Assembly: GCA_903772945.1 (NCBI GenBank)
Contig: CAICTM010000503.1
Span: 1-62,829, forward strand
Direction of reading: 5' to 3'
Length of the DNA stretch: 62,829 nt
From: Seminavis robusta
Taxonomy: Eukaryota; Bacillariophyta; Bacillariophyceae; Naviculales; Naviculaceae
Of this stretch, positions 31,770 to 42,186 are shown piece after piece. Both the position numbers and the translations under genes were made by a program. Position 1 is the first letter of the stretch. Every line of letters begins with the position of its first letter. The notes below the pieces were generated by a model that was given only the letters and a program-made list of their open reading frames with translations, had not been told where the DNA came from and did no database searches.

Positions 31770-32365
31770 ATTGGAAAAGTGAGTGGAAAGATTGGAATTG
31801 TGAGAAATCAGGAAAATTTGAATTGTGAGAAATCAGGAAAATTGGAAAAATGAGAAATCAGGAAAAATTGGAATTGTGAGAAATCGACAAAATTGGAATT
31901 GTGAGAAATCAGCAAAATTTGAATTGTGAGAAATCAGGAACAATTGGAAAAGTGAGAAATCAGCAAAATTTGAATTGTGAGAAATCAGGAACATTTGGAA
32001 AAGTGAGAAATCAGGGGAAAATGGAATTGCGAGAAATCGGCAAAATTTGAAAAGTGAGAAATCAGAAATAATTTGAAAAGTGAGAAATCGGAAAAAATTA
32101 GAATTGTGAGAAATCTAAAATCAAAAAATACAATTGTGAGAAATCGGAAAAATTGGAATTGTGAGGAATCGGAAAAATTGGAATTGTGAGGAATTGGAAA
32201 TTGGAAATTGGAATTGTGAGGAATCAGAAACTAAAAATTTGAATTGTGAGAAATCGGAAATTGAAAAATGAAATTGTTTGAGGAATCGGAAATTGAAAAA
32301 TGATATTGTGAGAAATCGGCAAAATTAGAATTGTGAGGATCAGAAATTGAAAAATTCAAATTGTG
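31770..32365. repeat. Minisatellite of about 25 nt per unit, roughly twenty units
   Basis: Variants of gaattgtgagaaatcaggaa followed by aattg repeat head to tail for about 600 bp with drift in length and A-runs. The block separates the CDPK-like gene from the TspO-like gene and ends about 210 bp before the latter's start codon. Confidence 0.9.
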
Positions 32366-32576
32366 AAGAATCCGAGTACGTGGTGGATGCAAAAACTGAG
32401 GTGACAGGGATGCTTTGAGATCTCGAGACACTTGTCGAATTCGTCTCGTTGACTCTCCTACCTCGGAAATGACATCTGTCGACTTCGCTTCACGATACAA
32501 GTTAGTTGTAGGACCAAGGCTGATAACGAACTCATAAAACAAAAACAAGAAACTAAAGAAGTTCAAAGGAAGCATC

Positions 32577-33539
32577 ATGTCACTCATCGAAACTCTTTCC
32601 AGGCTTTCGGCCCTGAATATCCTTAATGTTCTCGCCTACTTGGCCAATGTCCTGTTGGTGAACGGATTCTCCTCTCTGTTCCATTTACCAGACAATGCCA
32701 CCATGTCTGCGAAGTATCAAACCATTGTGACTCCCGCTGGTTGGGCCTTTGCAATTTGGGGTTTGATTTTTCTCATGCAGCTGATTTGGAGTGTGGCCCA
32801 AGTGGCGTTTCCGTCGTACCGCAACAATCCTCTGGTACTCCTTGGTGTTGGGCACAATTACATTGCGGTCTGTGCCTTTCAAATTGCGTGGACTGTTTCA
32901 TTTGGCTTGGAGCAGATCCTCATGTCCATGATGTGGATGGTTGGCATTCTGTACTACTTGATTCGAATTCATGTCTCGATGCAGAACGTTCTGTCGGAAA
33001 GTGACGAATCCCTTCGAGTCAGCCACAATTTCTGGCTTCTTCGATTTCCTTTTGACCTGCATCTGGGGTGGATTGTGGCGGCAACCTTGGTCAATTTTAG
33101 TGTCGTTCTTCAGGCACATGTAGAATCGGCCGCGGTCAAGTTTGCCGCTGGCATTCTGACTCTGGCCGTTGCATTCGTGGTTGCAAGTGGGGTATTGTAC
33201 ATGGAGAAAGACAAAAAGTTCCCAAATGTTGTCATCCCCATGGTGCTCGTGTGGGCATTGGTAAGAATGTTCTCATGGGTAGAGTCAATGGAAATATATA
33301 CAATTCCCTAACTCTCTTCTCCCTTGTTTCTTTTGCCCAAGAATGCTATCGGAAAAGAATTGAGCCAACCCAAGGAGTTGATTGTCAACACCTACACCAA
33401 TGGAGAGATTGAAGTTGTCCAATATGGATCCGAGGTGGCAGCCTTGTCTATTCTCCTTTTGGCCATTGGCGTTGTTGCACGCGCCATTTGGAAGAACCCC
33501 GCAACCAGTCGTGTCGAAGAATACAGCCTTTTGGATTAG
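32577..33539 (+). CDS. TspO/MBR-related (tryptophan-rich sensory protein) membrane protein, two exons
   Basis: Exons 32577-33260 and 33342-33539 join in phase 0 to 293 residues; the intron is 81 bp (gtaaga...caag). Seven or so hydrophobic helices are visible. The N-terminal part has the family-typical order LNVLAYLANVLLVNG, then the signature VTPAGWAFAIWGLIFLMQL, resembling TPAG-x-x-F-x-I-W-x-x-I-Y of bacterial tryptophan-rich sensory proteins. TspO-type proteins bind tetrapyrroles and sterols in organelle membranes. This protein is longer than classic five-helix TspO (about 160) and closer to the 250-290 residue bacterial relatives. Ligand and membrane are not known. The start ATG (gcatcATGtc) is the first in frame. 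Confidence 0.75.
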
Positions 33540-34364
33540 ACTGCCTGCAACCAAAAACGACGTTGGTGTCGACGTAACGTACCGTACGTATTGGTGATAC
33601 CATGACATTGTGATATGACTGCGACAAACATCAAGTGTAGGATTTCGGTGGATGGGGATTATATTATCGAACGACAATCAGCTGTTGGGCGGCTGCAGCA
33701 TGAAATCGCATCCCTCCTCCCAAGAGACCAAGAACTCGCTGTGCACGCCGAAAGCGTGCTATACTTTTAAATTTTGCTTGCCTTTTACTCGTAGCTATAC
33801 ATACATATGATATTCAATCCAGGTGGTTCAACTTTGGCAGTAGTAGACATGAAGAATTACGTATAGTTTACGTCAAAGTCGATGTGTGGGACTCCAGCTT
33901 CAACTTTGGCAAGGCTGAGGTAATCCTATACGACATACCGGACACCGGACCCAAGTACAGCTGACTTCGAACATCGTACGAGGTACGAAGTACCGGTACG
34001 GTAGCTACCTTCAGAAAGATGCTACCCCTCCCTGCCTTTCAAGCCCATTTTAACAATCCGTTCTACTGTGTGGTATCAATCGTCGCTGCCCATTATCTTG
34101 AACAAGTGGTGATTTCATTGATGATGCTACTCTTAGTCCAAGCTATAGCTATCAGCACCAGCAGTTTCAGGAATGATAAATTGATGGCGCGCCTGCTAGC
34201 TAGTAGAATCAAGTGCAAAATTGCAAAAGCGGAGTGCGAGTCACTCAGTCTTCCTGACTTTTCCCTCGTGCCTGTTTCCCTGTTCGACACAGGATCCTCA
34301 GATTATAGGGTGTTGCATTCCTTCCTCATTTAAAAACAGCTCCTTTACATGGACCTTCCTTTCC
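33540..34364. other. Gene-free stretch between convergent genes
   Basis: This stretch lies between the 3' ends of the TspO-like gene and the glycosyltransferase gene. Palindromic TACCGGTACGGTAGCTACC-like sequence is present near 33985-34010. No gene was supported; the hydrophobic open frame at 34019 is short and lacks family character. Confidence 0.5.
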
Positions 34365-35744
34365 TTACCCATATCCATATTCATCATCATACATGTGCCC
34401 ACCACTGTTATAGTCAGCAAATGTCGAAACATTTTTATGCAACTTGACGGGTCCCTCTTGGCGGTAGATCCGCGACTTGTGTGCTTCCACAGTGTCCCCA
34501 AACTGCTCAAAGCAGTGTTTGATTTCCGCTGGCACCATGTCATGCCCCGTGATGATGTGCGATTCCGCCTCATCGCATCCTTCCTCAAAAACAAACTCGG
34601 GAGAATGAATCCACGTCAAGTCACCACTGCCAAACGCAGCATGTGCCTCTTCCAACCAAATGGCAAAACTGACATCTTCACCTTGATAATAGTACAACCC
34701 TGTCGTCCGACCAATGTACTCGACCACGGGCCGACTCACCACATATCCCGAAGCACCTCGTGGCCAGGGGGGATAAAAGTCGGGTGTATACCGTGGATCT
34801 TCGGCCCATTTGCCCAACTTTTGTTTGGCCGCATCCGTGACGATATCTCCAATCACCATGGGATGATGGGGGTTGAATTTCTGCAGCACTAGTCGTTGGA
34901 GTCGGTACAGTCTCACCACGACATTGTCATCGACCTTGACGTACCACTGCAAGTTGTGGAAGAAAGTGGTTTCCTCATTCGTTGTTGCTGGTTGTTGTTG
35001 TTTATTATAGATCCATTTCAAGGCATAGTCCAGTTTATACGGCAATGCCCGGTAGGATTCTGGTAACAGCGTATCCAATAGATCATTGTGCTGTTCTTGT
35101 TCGTGAAACAACTTTTTAGAAAATAGCTCTCGCTCTCGTGGATCTTCGTCCGGGATGGGACCCCCAATGACGAATAGTATATTGTGCGGGTACTCTTTGG
35201 CCCATGACTCGCGAATGGCTTGTCGTTGTTCAAAATTGTTGCGTGCACTCATAATGAGGACGAGCAGATTATTATTGGTATGGTTGTCATGATGGGTGTG
35301 GTTTTTGGACGCGGTGAAGGTGGGGTCGGGCAAATGCTGGTCGGTTCGAACCGGTTTTTGGTAGTAATCATATGGCGCTGGTTGGAAGGGTTTTTCTTCT
35401 TCTTCTTCTCCTTCTTTCTGATTGTTTTCGTCCTTGTTGTACTTGACGTTGTAAGTAAATGGATCTTTTCCCTTGCGTGGCAATCGGCTGTTGGAAAAGG
35501 CAGTGGTGGGTATCTGTATGAGATTGTGAAAGAGTGTGGTATCGACTGGTTTGAATACCGAATTCAAGGTACTGATAATGTTATATAGCAGACCCAGAAT
35601 GAGAAGAAGGTAGATTTTGCCTCTCAAAGTCATCAAGAATTCGACTGGACTGTTATCGTGATAGCGGGGTTGTTGTGTGGGGATAAGTGGTGCTGCAGGA
35701 TAATGATGATATTGCTGGGGTCTCGACCCTCGGACTACTTGCAT
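34365..35744 (-). CDS. Glycosyltransferase family 31 (beta-1,3-galactosyltransferase-like), type II membrane protein
   Basis: 459 residues, ATG at 35744. A cytosolic stretch of about 42 residues precedes a single signal-anchor helix (IYLLLILGLLYNIISTL, about 45-62), then a low-complexity stem. The GT31 catalytic domain (about 165-410) shows the family motifs: R-x-x-I-R-x-[ST]-W in EQRQAIRESWAKEYP, FVIGG, the metal-binding region WYVKVDDNVVV (V-D-D-N for the usual D-D-D), PPWPRGASGYVVS, and an E-D-V-x-x-A in YYYQGEDVSFAIWLEEAH. Family members add beta-1,3-linked Gal or GlcNAc in the Golgi. The length is slightly above average because of the stem. The gene is intronless. Family call is firm; donor and acceptor are not predictable. 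Confidence 0.9.
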   Translation of the reverse strand: MQVVRGSRPQQYHHYPAAPLIPTQQPRYHDNSPVEFLMTLRGKIYLLLILGLLYNIISTLNSVFKPVDTTLFHNLIQIPTTAFSNSRLPRKGKDPFTYNVKYNKDENNQKEGEEEEEKPFQPAPYDYYQKPVRTDQHLPDPTFTASKNHTHHDNHTNNNLLVLIMSARNNFEQRQAIRESWAKEYPHNILFVIGGPIPDEDPRERELFSKKLFHEQEQHNDLLDTLLPESYRALPYKLDYALKWIYNKQQQPATTNEETTFFHNLQWYVKVDDNVVVRLYRLQRLVLQKFNPHHPMVIGDIVTDAAKQKLGKWAEDPRYTPDFYPPWPRGASGYVVSRPVVEYIGRTTGLYYYQGEDVSFAIWLEEAHAAFGSGDLTWIHSPEFVFEEGCDEAESHIITGHDMVPAEIKHCFEQFGDTVEAHKSRIYRQEGPVKLHKNVSTFADYNSGGHMYDDEYGYG

Positions 35745-36241
35745 CTCACTTTCCTGATTCTATCATACGGTACTAGTACAGTAAAGCACAGTGCTACTGG
35801 TGTCTACTCTCCTTCCAACCTGTGACAACAATCTCAACCTAAAATGATTGAGATCTGCAGCTCCTCCCTCTATGGCTCCTGCTATTGGACTTGCTTTGTC
35901 GGTGGTTGTGTGGCTTCCTTTCTTTTGCTTGGATACCGCGCACATGCATTTTGAAAATATGAAGGCTTAACACCCCTTAGACAACTATATTGCCTTTTAG
36001 TACCAGTTGAAGTCTGACGTCACACATAGGTGCTCTAACACGTCATTCAGACGATCTTTGCTCTCCAAGCTGGTCGCTTCTCGCTACATGTATCCAACTC
36101 ATCGTCGTCGTTGTTCCATGTCGACATGTCATGGTGTCAGAAGCGAGAGAAAGCATTCCATACCTATTGGTAGAGTCTTTATCAGCAAAAAAAAATCAAC
36201 TGCTGGGAGCTTCTGAATTAGCTAGCTACAAGAATCAAACC
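35745..36241. other. Divergent intergenic region between the GT31 and Clp genes
   Basis: The two start codons face away from each other across about 500 bp, which should contain both promoters. No specific element was recognised. Confidence 0.45.
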
Positions 36242-39200
36242 ATGACTCCCCGTTACATGAGCCTGGCGACAGCCTGGCTTTTGGCAGCGGCAATCGGTAG
36301 CAATGACTTTTTTGTCGCCGCCTTTTCCACCTCGCAGTTGTCTCGACGGGTGGCGCCTACTGCAGCGAGATCTTCCTTTGTGGGAACTGGACGTCAGAAT
36401 CTTCTGGGACGTCCTTCTCTCAACAATGCCGCCAAGAACAAGAGGAAAACTACTTCATCCCACCTGTCCATGGTAATCGACACCTTATCGGATGATTGCA
36501 TTGCTGCCGTCAAGGAGTCCCACGACATTGGCAATGAAATTGGAATGACAATCCTCACCGAAGAAATCTTATTGGCGGGTATTGTCCGTCATCCCGAACG
36601 AGCTCGCAAAACACTCAACAAGTACAATATCGATTCCGATGATGTCAAGACGGCCGCCATCGAAGTCCTACGCTATGCACCGGGTGACTCCCTGGGGACT
36701 CCCCCACCCCCCGAAGAACGCAAACCACTGCCCTTTTCTCCCGAATCCAAACTATTGTTGAATCGAGCATTTGCCATTGCCGAATCCATGGAATCCAAAG
36801 TCACACGCAGTGAACACGTCTTGTTGGCATTAATGGGATACAACAATGGACGCAAAATCGATGCCTCGCCCATTATCAATGTCTTGCAAAAGATCAAATC
36901 CATTAGTCGTACCGATGCCGGATTCAAAGTATTCGACTTTTGTGACGATCTCGTCAATGATCTGCCCATGACACCCGTCGAAGGTGGAACCACCGTCAAA
37001 CGAGAAGCCGTCGTCATTGGAGGTGGAGATGGAAATACCAATACATTGGCTGAAGTGGGAGTCGACATGACACAATTGGCCATGGAGGGAAAGTACGATG
37101 CCGTCTTTGGACGAAATGACGAAATTCGATCCGTTTTGCGGACTTTGGGTCGACGACGCAAGAATAATCCCTGTTTGATTGGAGGTACGTACATTGTGTG
37201 ATGTTTTAATGCAATGCACTAACCAAGTGGGGAGACGGTGCATTCCATCGCTATATCCAATGCTGCAACTGACCGAACCGTCTGTTTTTAAAAACTCTAC
37301 CCCAATTCTCAACAACCACCAATTAGATCCTGGTGTGGGGAAAACAGCCGTCGCCGAAGCATTGGCCCAAGTCTTAGCGGCTCCATTGATAGAAATGGAA
37401 GAAGCAAAGAACATAAAGAACATGCTCCCCACGCTACCACAAATCTCACTCAACCCATTTGCTCGAAAGGAACAGGAAGAGGCAGGGCAGGAACCAGAGT
37501 CGATCGAAGAAGCCATGGGGTATGAATTGCCACCGTGTCCAGCTTGTTTGGTCGGTGCTCGCTTGATCAATGTCGAACTCAGCAGTTTGGTGGCGGGAAC
37601 GTCCAATCGTGGAGATTTTGAGAAAAAGGTCAAGAAACTCATTGAAGAAGCTAGCAACAACAACGTCATCTTGTTCATTGACGAAATCCACAATCTGGTT
37701 GGCACCGGAGGTGGCGGTGATGGGGCCATGAATGCGGCCAATCTCATGAAGCCCGCTTTGGCACGAGGCGACTTGCGCGTTCTCGGTGCCACGACAACAC
37801 CCGAATATCGTCGCTACATTGAAAAGGATGGTGCATTGGAACGCCGATTCCAACCGCTCGAGATTCAAGAACCCACCGAAGAAGAAACCTTGGACATTTT
37901 GGCAGCTATCTTTCCCAAGTACGAGGAGTATCATGGAGTGGAATACACCAGCAAGGCATTGATGGCAGCCACCAAACTCAGCAGTCGATACATTACGGAT
38001 CGTTTCCTACCCGACAAGGCGATTGGTACGCGCAAAAAGATGCTGTTTCTGTTTGCTGTTTTCGACATTACAAAAAGGCCATCTAACAACCCAGTGCGTA
38101 TCTCTCCTCTTAGACCTTTTGGATGAAGCAGGCTCCTCGGTGAAAATGGTCGAAGAGGGGGAGAACTTTTATGTCACAGAAGATTCCATCACAGAGGTCG
38201 TATCGGAACTGACGGGCATCCCCATGGGCAAACTCGATACTGGTGAAAAGTCTCGTCTGCAAACCTTGGAAGCAGAGTTGGAGAAACGGATCAAGGGACA
38301 ATATCCGGCCGTCCGGTCAGTGTCCAAATCCATTCGTCGTGCTCGCAGTGGCATGCGAGACATGAAACGACCCGTTGCCAGTTTCATGTTTTGTGGGCCT
38401 ACCGGTGTTGGGTAAGCAAAACGACGCTGACGACACGAGCAATAGTTCCTGTGGCCGTGACTCACTAGAACGGCTGTGTTTGACAACAGAAAAACGGAAT
38501 TGTGCAAGGCGTTGGCAGAGACGTATTTTGGGCAGGAGAAGGATATGATCAGAATCGATATGAGCGAGTACATGGATCGATTCTCCACGAGTCGTTTGAT
38601 TGGTGCTCCTCCTGGTTATGTTGGATATGAAGAGGGCGGTCAACTTACCGAGGCGGTGAGGAGATGTAAGTGGGGATGTGATGCGAGTTGCCCATTTGGA
38701 CTTGATAGCTTCTGATATCGAATTCCATCGTACTGCAGCGCCACACAGCGTCATATTGTTTGACGAACTTGAGAAGGCACATGAGGATGTTTTGAATCTT
38801 CTCCTCCAGGTGAGTGATGTTATGATCTTTGCCCTTATCAGGCATTCGTGAACTCTGGTGATGGAGAGGCCATGATCGCGCTGACCAACGTGTGAATTTT
38901 CTCTTGACGTGGCAATGTAACGGACCTTTAGATCATGGACGAAGGAACATTGACGGACGGCAAAGGCCGCAAGGTCAACTTTAAGAACAACATCCTCGTG
39001 ATGACGTCTAACATTGGAAGCAAGGAAATTATGGAAGCTGCCAAGGGAGCCGACAATGCTGCCGAGGAAATCAATCTAACATCAGACATCGTGCAAGGGG
39101 CGCTGGAAGAAGCTATGAGACCTGAGTTGCTGAATCGTATCGATGAGATCGTGGTCTTCAACCCATTGACGTACGAGAACATGAAGGCGATTGCTGCGAA

Positions 39201-39621
39201 TCTTGTGAAAGATGCCGTGAAGCGCGCTGATGTTGAAGTTAGTGTAAGGCTTCAAGTCAGTGGAGACATTCCAGAAATTGTTACTAGGGAAGCTCTCAAG
39301 AGCTCATCTGTGTACGGAGCACGCCCGGTACGAAGGGCAGTACAGCGATACGTTGAGGACACCATGGCTGAGGCACTGGTCAGTGGTTTTGTGCAAGAGG
39401 GCGACAACGTTTCCCTTGGCCTTGAGAAAGGAGATGGAGAAGAGCACAACGTGAAAATCACCAATCTATCTTCGAACGGTGGTGGAAAATCCATTGTCGT
39501 TTCGGTAGATCAGGACGCTGGAATCAGCGCTGATCAGTCGTTGGCTGAACAAGCCGCCTTTGGAGATCTGCCGCCGCTAGATGATGAACCTCCCAAGAAA
39601 GAACCGGACGCATTTCAATAG
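36242..39621 (+). CDS. Plastid-targeted Hsp100/Clp ATPase without ClpB middle domain or ClpC UVR region, six exons
   Basis: Exons 36242-37184, 37327-38025, 38114-38411, 38490-38665, 38739-38809 and 38932-39621 join in frame to 958 residues. The N-terminus ([12 protein letters not shown], then FFVAA/FSTS) is a signal peptide with an A/F cleavage site as in diatom plastid precursors. Clp N-repeats follow. AAA1 has Walker A DPGVGKT (315-321) and Walker [16 protein letters not shown]2 has GPTGVGKT (642-649) and [16 protein letters not shown]1 carries an insertion of about 55 residues after Walker A that includes C385-P-A-C388. The AAA1-AAA2 junction is short, so the ClpB coiled coil is absent and no UVR motif is seen. 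The AAA2 loop that bears I-G-F/L in ClpP partners reads [17 protein letters not shown]. It is an unusual unfoldase, probably without ClpP docking. Confidence 0.9.
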
Positions 39622-39859
39622 ACCACGCGCTACAACTGTCACAGTCACGGGAGGATGTTGATACAAACCAATACGCTACACTGGACTCCTGATGTTCACC
39701 AAGAGACACACCTTCTTGTGAGATAGACTTTCTTTGCTATTTTAAAACTGTCCAATACGACATATGGATTTTCACGACGAGTGCCGTCCGGCGCAAATTA
39801 AAGCGCGGGCTTGGTCGGATGGGTTACTGCAGTGGCTGCGCCACGTCGAACCGGGGCTT

Positions 39860-41705
39860 TTAGACCTCAGAAAGAAGATTCGAAAGCTTCTCCGCCTCGT
39901 CCTGAAGACTTCGCAGAGACAGTGTGAGATCATCAATTGTGCCTGGGTCGTCTCCAAATGTTGCTAGACGGTCGAGTGCGTCACTGACGGCATCGCTTTT
40001 CAAAGAAAAGTTGACGCCATCCATGACTTTGCCGAAGTGTTCCTCCTTCGTTTTGTCGATTGAGAGCGTGAACTTGCCGTTGCTATATTTCTCGTTGTAC
40101 TTATACCTTGTCATTGGTTCAAAGCAAGGGAAGGAAGTGCAGAGAGCAAACGCGTGAGTTTTATTTAATGCTGAGAAGCAAACATCTGGAGGGTATCGTA
40201 CCTGACGGTCTCAACGATAAGCCAATCATCGGTTCCTTCTTGGAAGTTGAAGGTATCGCCGTCCCATGCTTCCTGGAGTTTCTTTCTCACAGCCAGTTCA
40301 ACAGCTTCGTCCTTCTCGACCTCGATCGTTGTGCGAAACTCAGTCCGAGAGGCAATCCCCAGAAAAGTCAGCAGCCCCAGCTTCCTGACCTTGCTCCGGA
40401 ATTCTAGAATTTCTGGGAAGGCCGCCTTCTTGTCTTTCGAATCACTGTACACGAAGCGATTCCGCGGTATCATTCTCGAAGCGGGTAAGGCTCTGTATGA
40501 TGCTCGACTGTTGTCATCAGAAAGAATTCTGCGAGCTTCGTTTAGGAGCTCCATCGCTTGTCCCGATTGCGGATGGCTTTTTGTCTGCGGGTTACAAATG
40601 GCTTGCCTTTTCCACTGAAATGCAGTCTCAATATCTCTCGTGGACGTTCGACTGCTGTCGTCGACTCCTAGCACTTCAAAAAGCGACTTCGCTTCCGCAG
40701 TCTCCTTAATCACAGCGAAGACATTATTGTCAGCTTCTCCATCCTTGCGATACTTGAGCTTGATAGTGTACCGCTTCTTCGTCTGTCGGCTTATGCAGTG
40801 AATGACAGCGACCTTCCCAGATTCCATCGGGACGTAGTCGTCAAGGACCGCTGTCAACAGCAGGTCTCGGCATGACAAATGAAAGTGTCGTACGAACTCT
40901 GGACGAATGCCCTGCTTCCCATAACTCAAGCCGCTGATGTCCTCCACGCAAAGAGAGACATCCTGCGCCTCGTCGGGAATTGAACTGAGAAAGGTCTTCC
41001 TAAAGGTTTACTCAGAGACATGGGGATGGCGAAGTGTTCAGCAGGGAAGAAAGTAGTACCATGCACTTACCCGAAGTTCACTCCGATGGATGTGCAAGCC
41101 GAAGCCTCAGCCAGGGCTTCCGCGTTGTCTCTTAATACCTCCTCCAGAAATTTCGTGTATATTTCAGAGCTATATCCTGGGATGATCCCTTCCTTGTCCA
41201 TTTCTGTTACATCGACTATAGCTGAGTCTTTGGTTTTGTCGCCGTCGTTGTTGTTGCTGTCACCAACAGATTGAATCACATAGTAGTCACGATGAACATC
41301 CAACTGCTCTAAACGGACTCCTCCAAACTTCTTTTCGCCTTTGAAAGAGGCAGTATGATTGAATCTGACTTTGACGACTCCACTTTCAGTTTGCAAGCAA
41401 GTCATAGTCCTTTCTGGAAAGTATGAAGCACTGTTGACGGCAATGCACACCGCTTGGTCGATACGCCGTTGCGCAGCTGCGATGCCTTCCTCAGTGCCAA
41501 CGATTTTAACTGTGGCAGTGCTGAAATCCACTTTGATGTATCGGATACCTTCATGACGCTGGAGCTCTTTGACGTTTCGACCTCCCTTTCCTACAATGAG
41601 ACCGCAAGCATCTTTTGGGACCTTGATCTGCACCTCTCGCCTCGAGCTCTCTTGTCGTTGATATTGGTATCTGCGCTCTCTGGCTTCGTTCCAGCGACTC
41701 GACAT
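39860..41705 (-). CDS. KH-domain protein with degenerate J domain, three exons
   Basis: Exons 41705-41071, 40999-40202 and 40106-39860 join in frame to 559 residues (introns 71 and 95 bp, gtaagt/ttag and gtacga/caag). The start is the ATG at 41705; the longer frame only adds a TTG. A KH domain near the N-terminus has the RNA-binding loop LIVGKGGRNVKELQ. The middle holds a J-domain-like segment (about 318-381: SLFEVLGVDD, then AMELLNEARRILSDDNSR), but the invariant H-P-D that stimulates Hsp70 reads N-P-Q. The third exon gives a charged coiled-coil end (LTLSLRSLQDEAEKLSNLL). Exon 2 would otherwise stop at 40165, and the spliced join ETVR/YKYNEKYSNG reads through well. The likely role is RNA binding; chaperone co-factor activity is doubtful. 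Confidence 0.75.
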
Positions 41706-41765
41706 ATTATTGAAGTTTAGTGTTGATTTGATTGTCACGAAACAAGGTTTGTGAAGGCGGATCAA

Positions 41766-42186
41766 TGGTTTCGCTGAGGGTCGCCACTCAGTTCGGTGCC
41801 ACCCACGGTACTATGATACTAGTAAGGTAACGTGGTGTACGAGTGTACGACCACCGAAATTTTCACCTCGGGATTCCTGCACGCAAGGCCTCACGAAGGC
41901 CTCCTCGCGGGGAACGAGGAAACACTTGACCGTGGAAACAACCAAGAAAACGAACGTGTGGATAACCGCACATAATTTCTCCAGTGGAGCTCTTGGATAG
42001 CTGTACTCCTCGAGGAGTAGCAGGGTTGCTACCAGGCTCCTAGCTAGTGCTTTGTGAGCTTCCAAAAGAAAAAGGTTGTCATTATCCTTACTACATACAG
42101 TAGCTTGTCATGTGTCAGTACCAGTAGTTGCCCATCAAAACAGCATAATTTGAATGTTGCTTCCTTCATGTTTGTTGCGAGCGTTA
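41766..42186. other. Short intergenic region
   Basis: This lies between the start of the KH gene and the 3' end of the oxygenase gene, which are tandem on the minus strand. No feature was recognised beyond a CTAGCTAG-like word near 42040. Confidence 0.4.

Noticed and set aside
34019..34333. Hydrophobic 104-residue plus-strand frame
   Set aside because: Low-complexity hydrophobic reading between convergent genes, with no homology flavour.
40165..40220. Stop at 40165 as the natural end of the KH/J-like protein and an independent 84-residue gene downstream
   Set aside because: A GTACG...ACAAG intron joins the two in phase with plausible protein across the junction; the separate-gene reading remains a weaker alternative.
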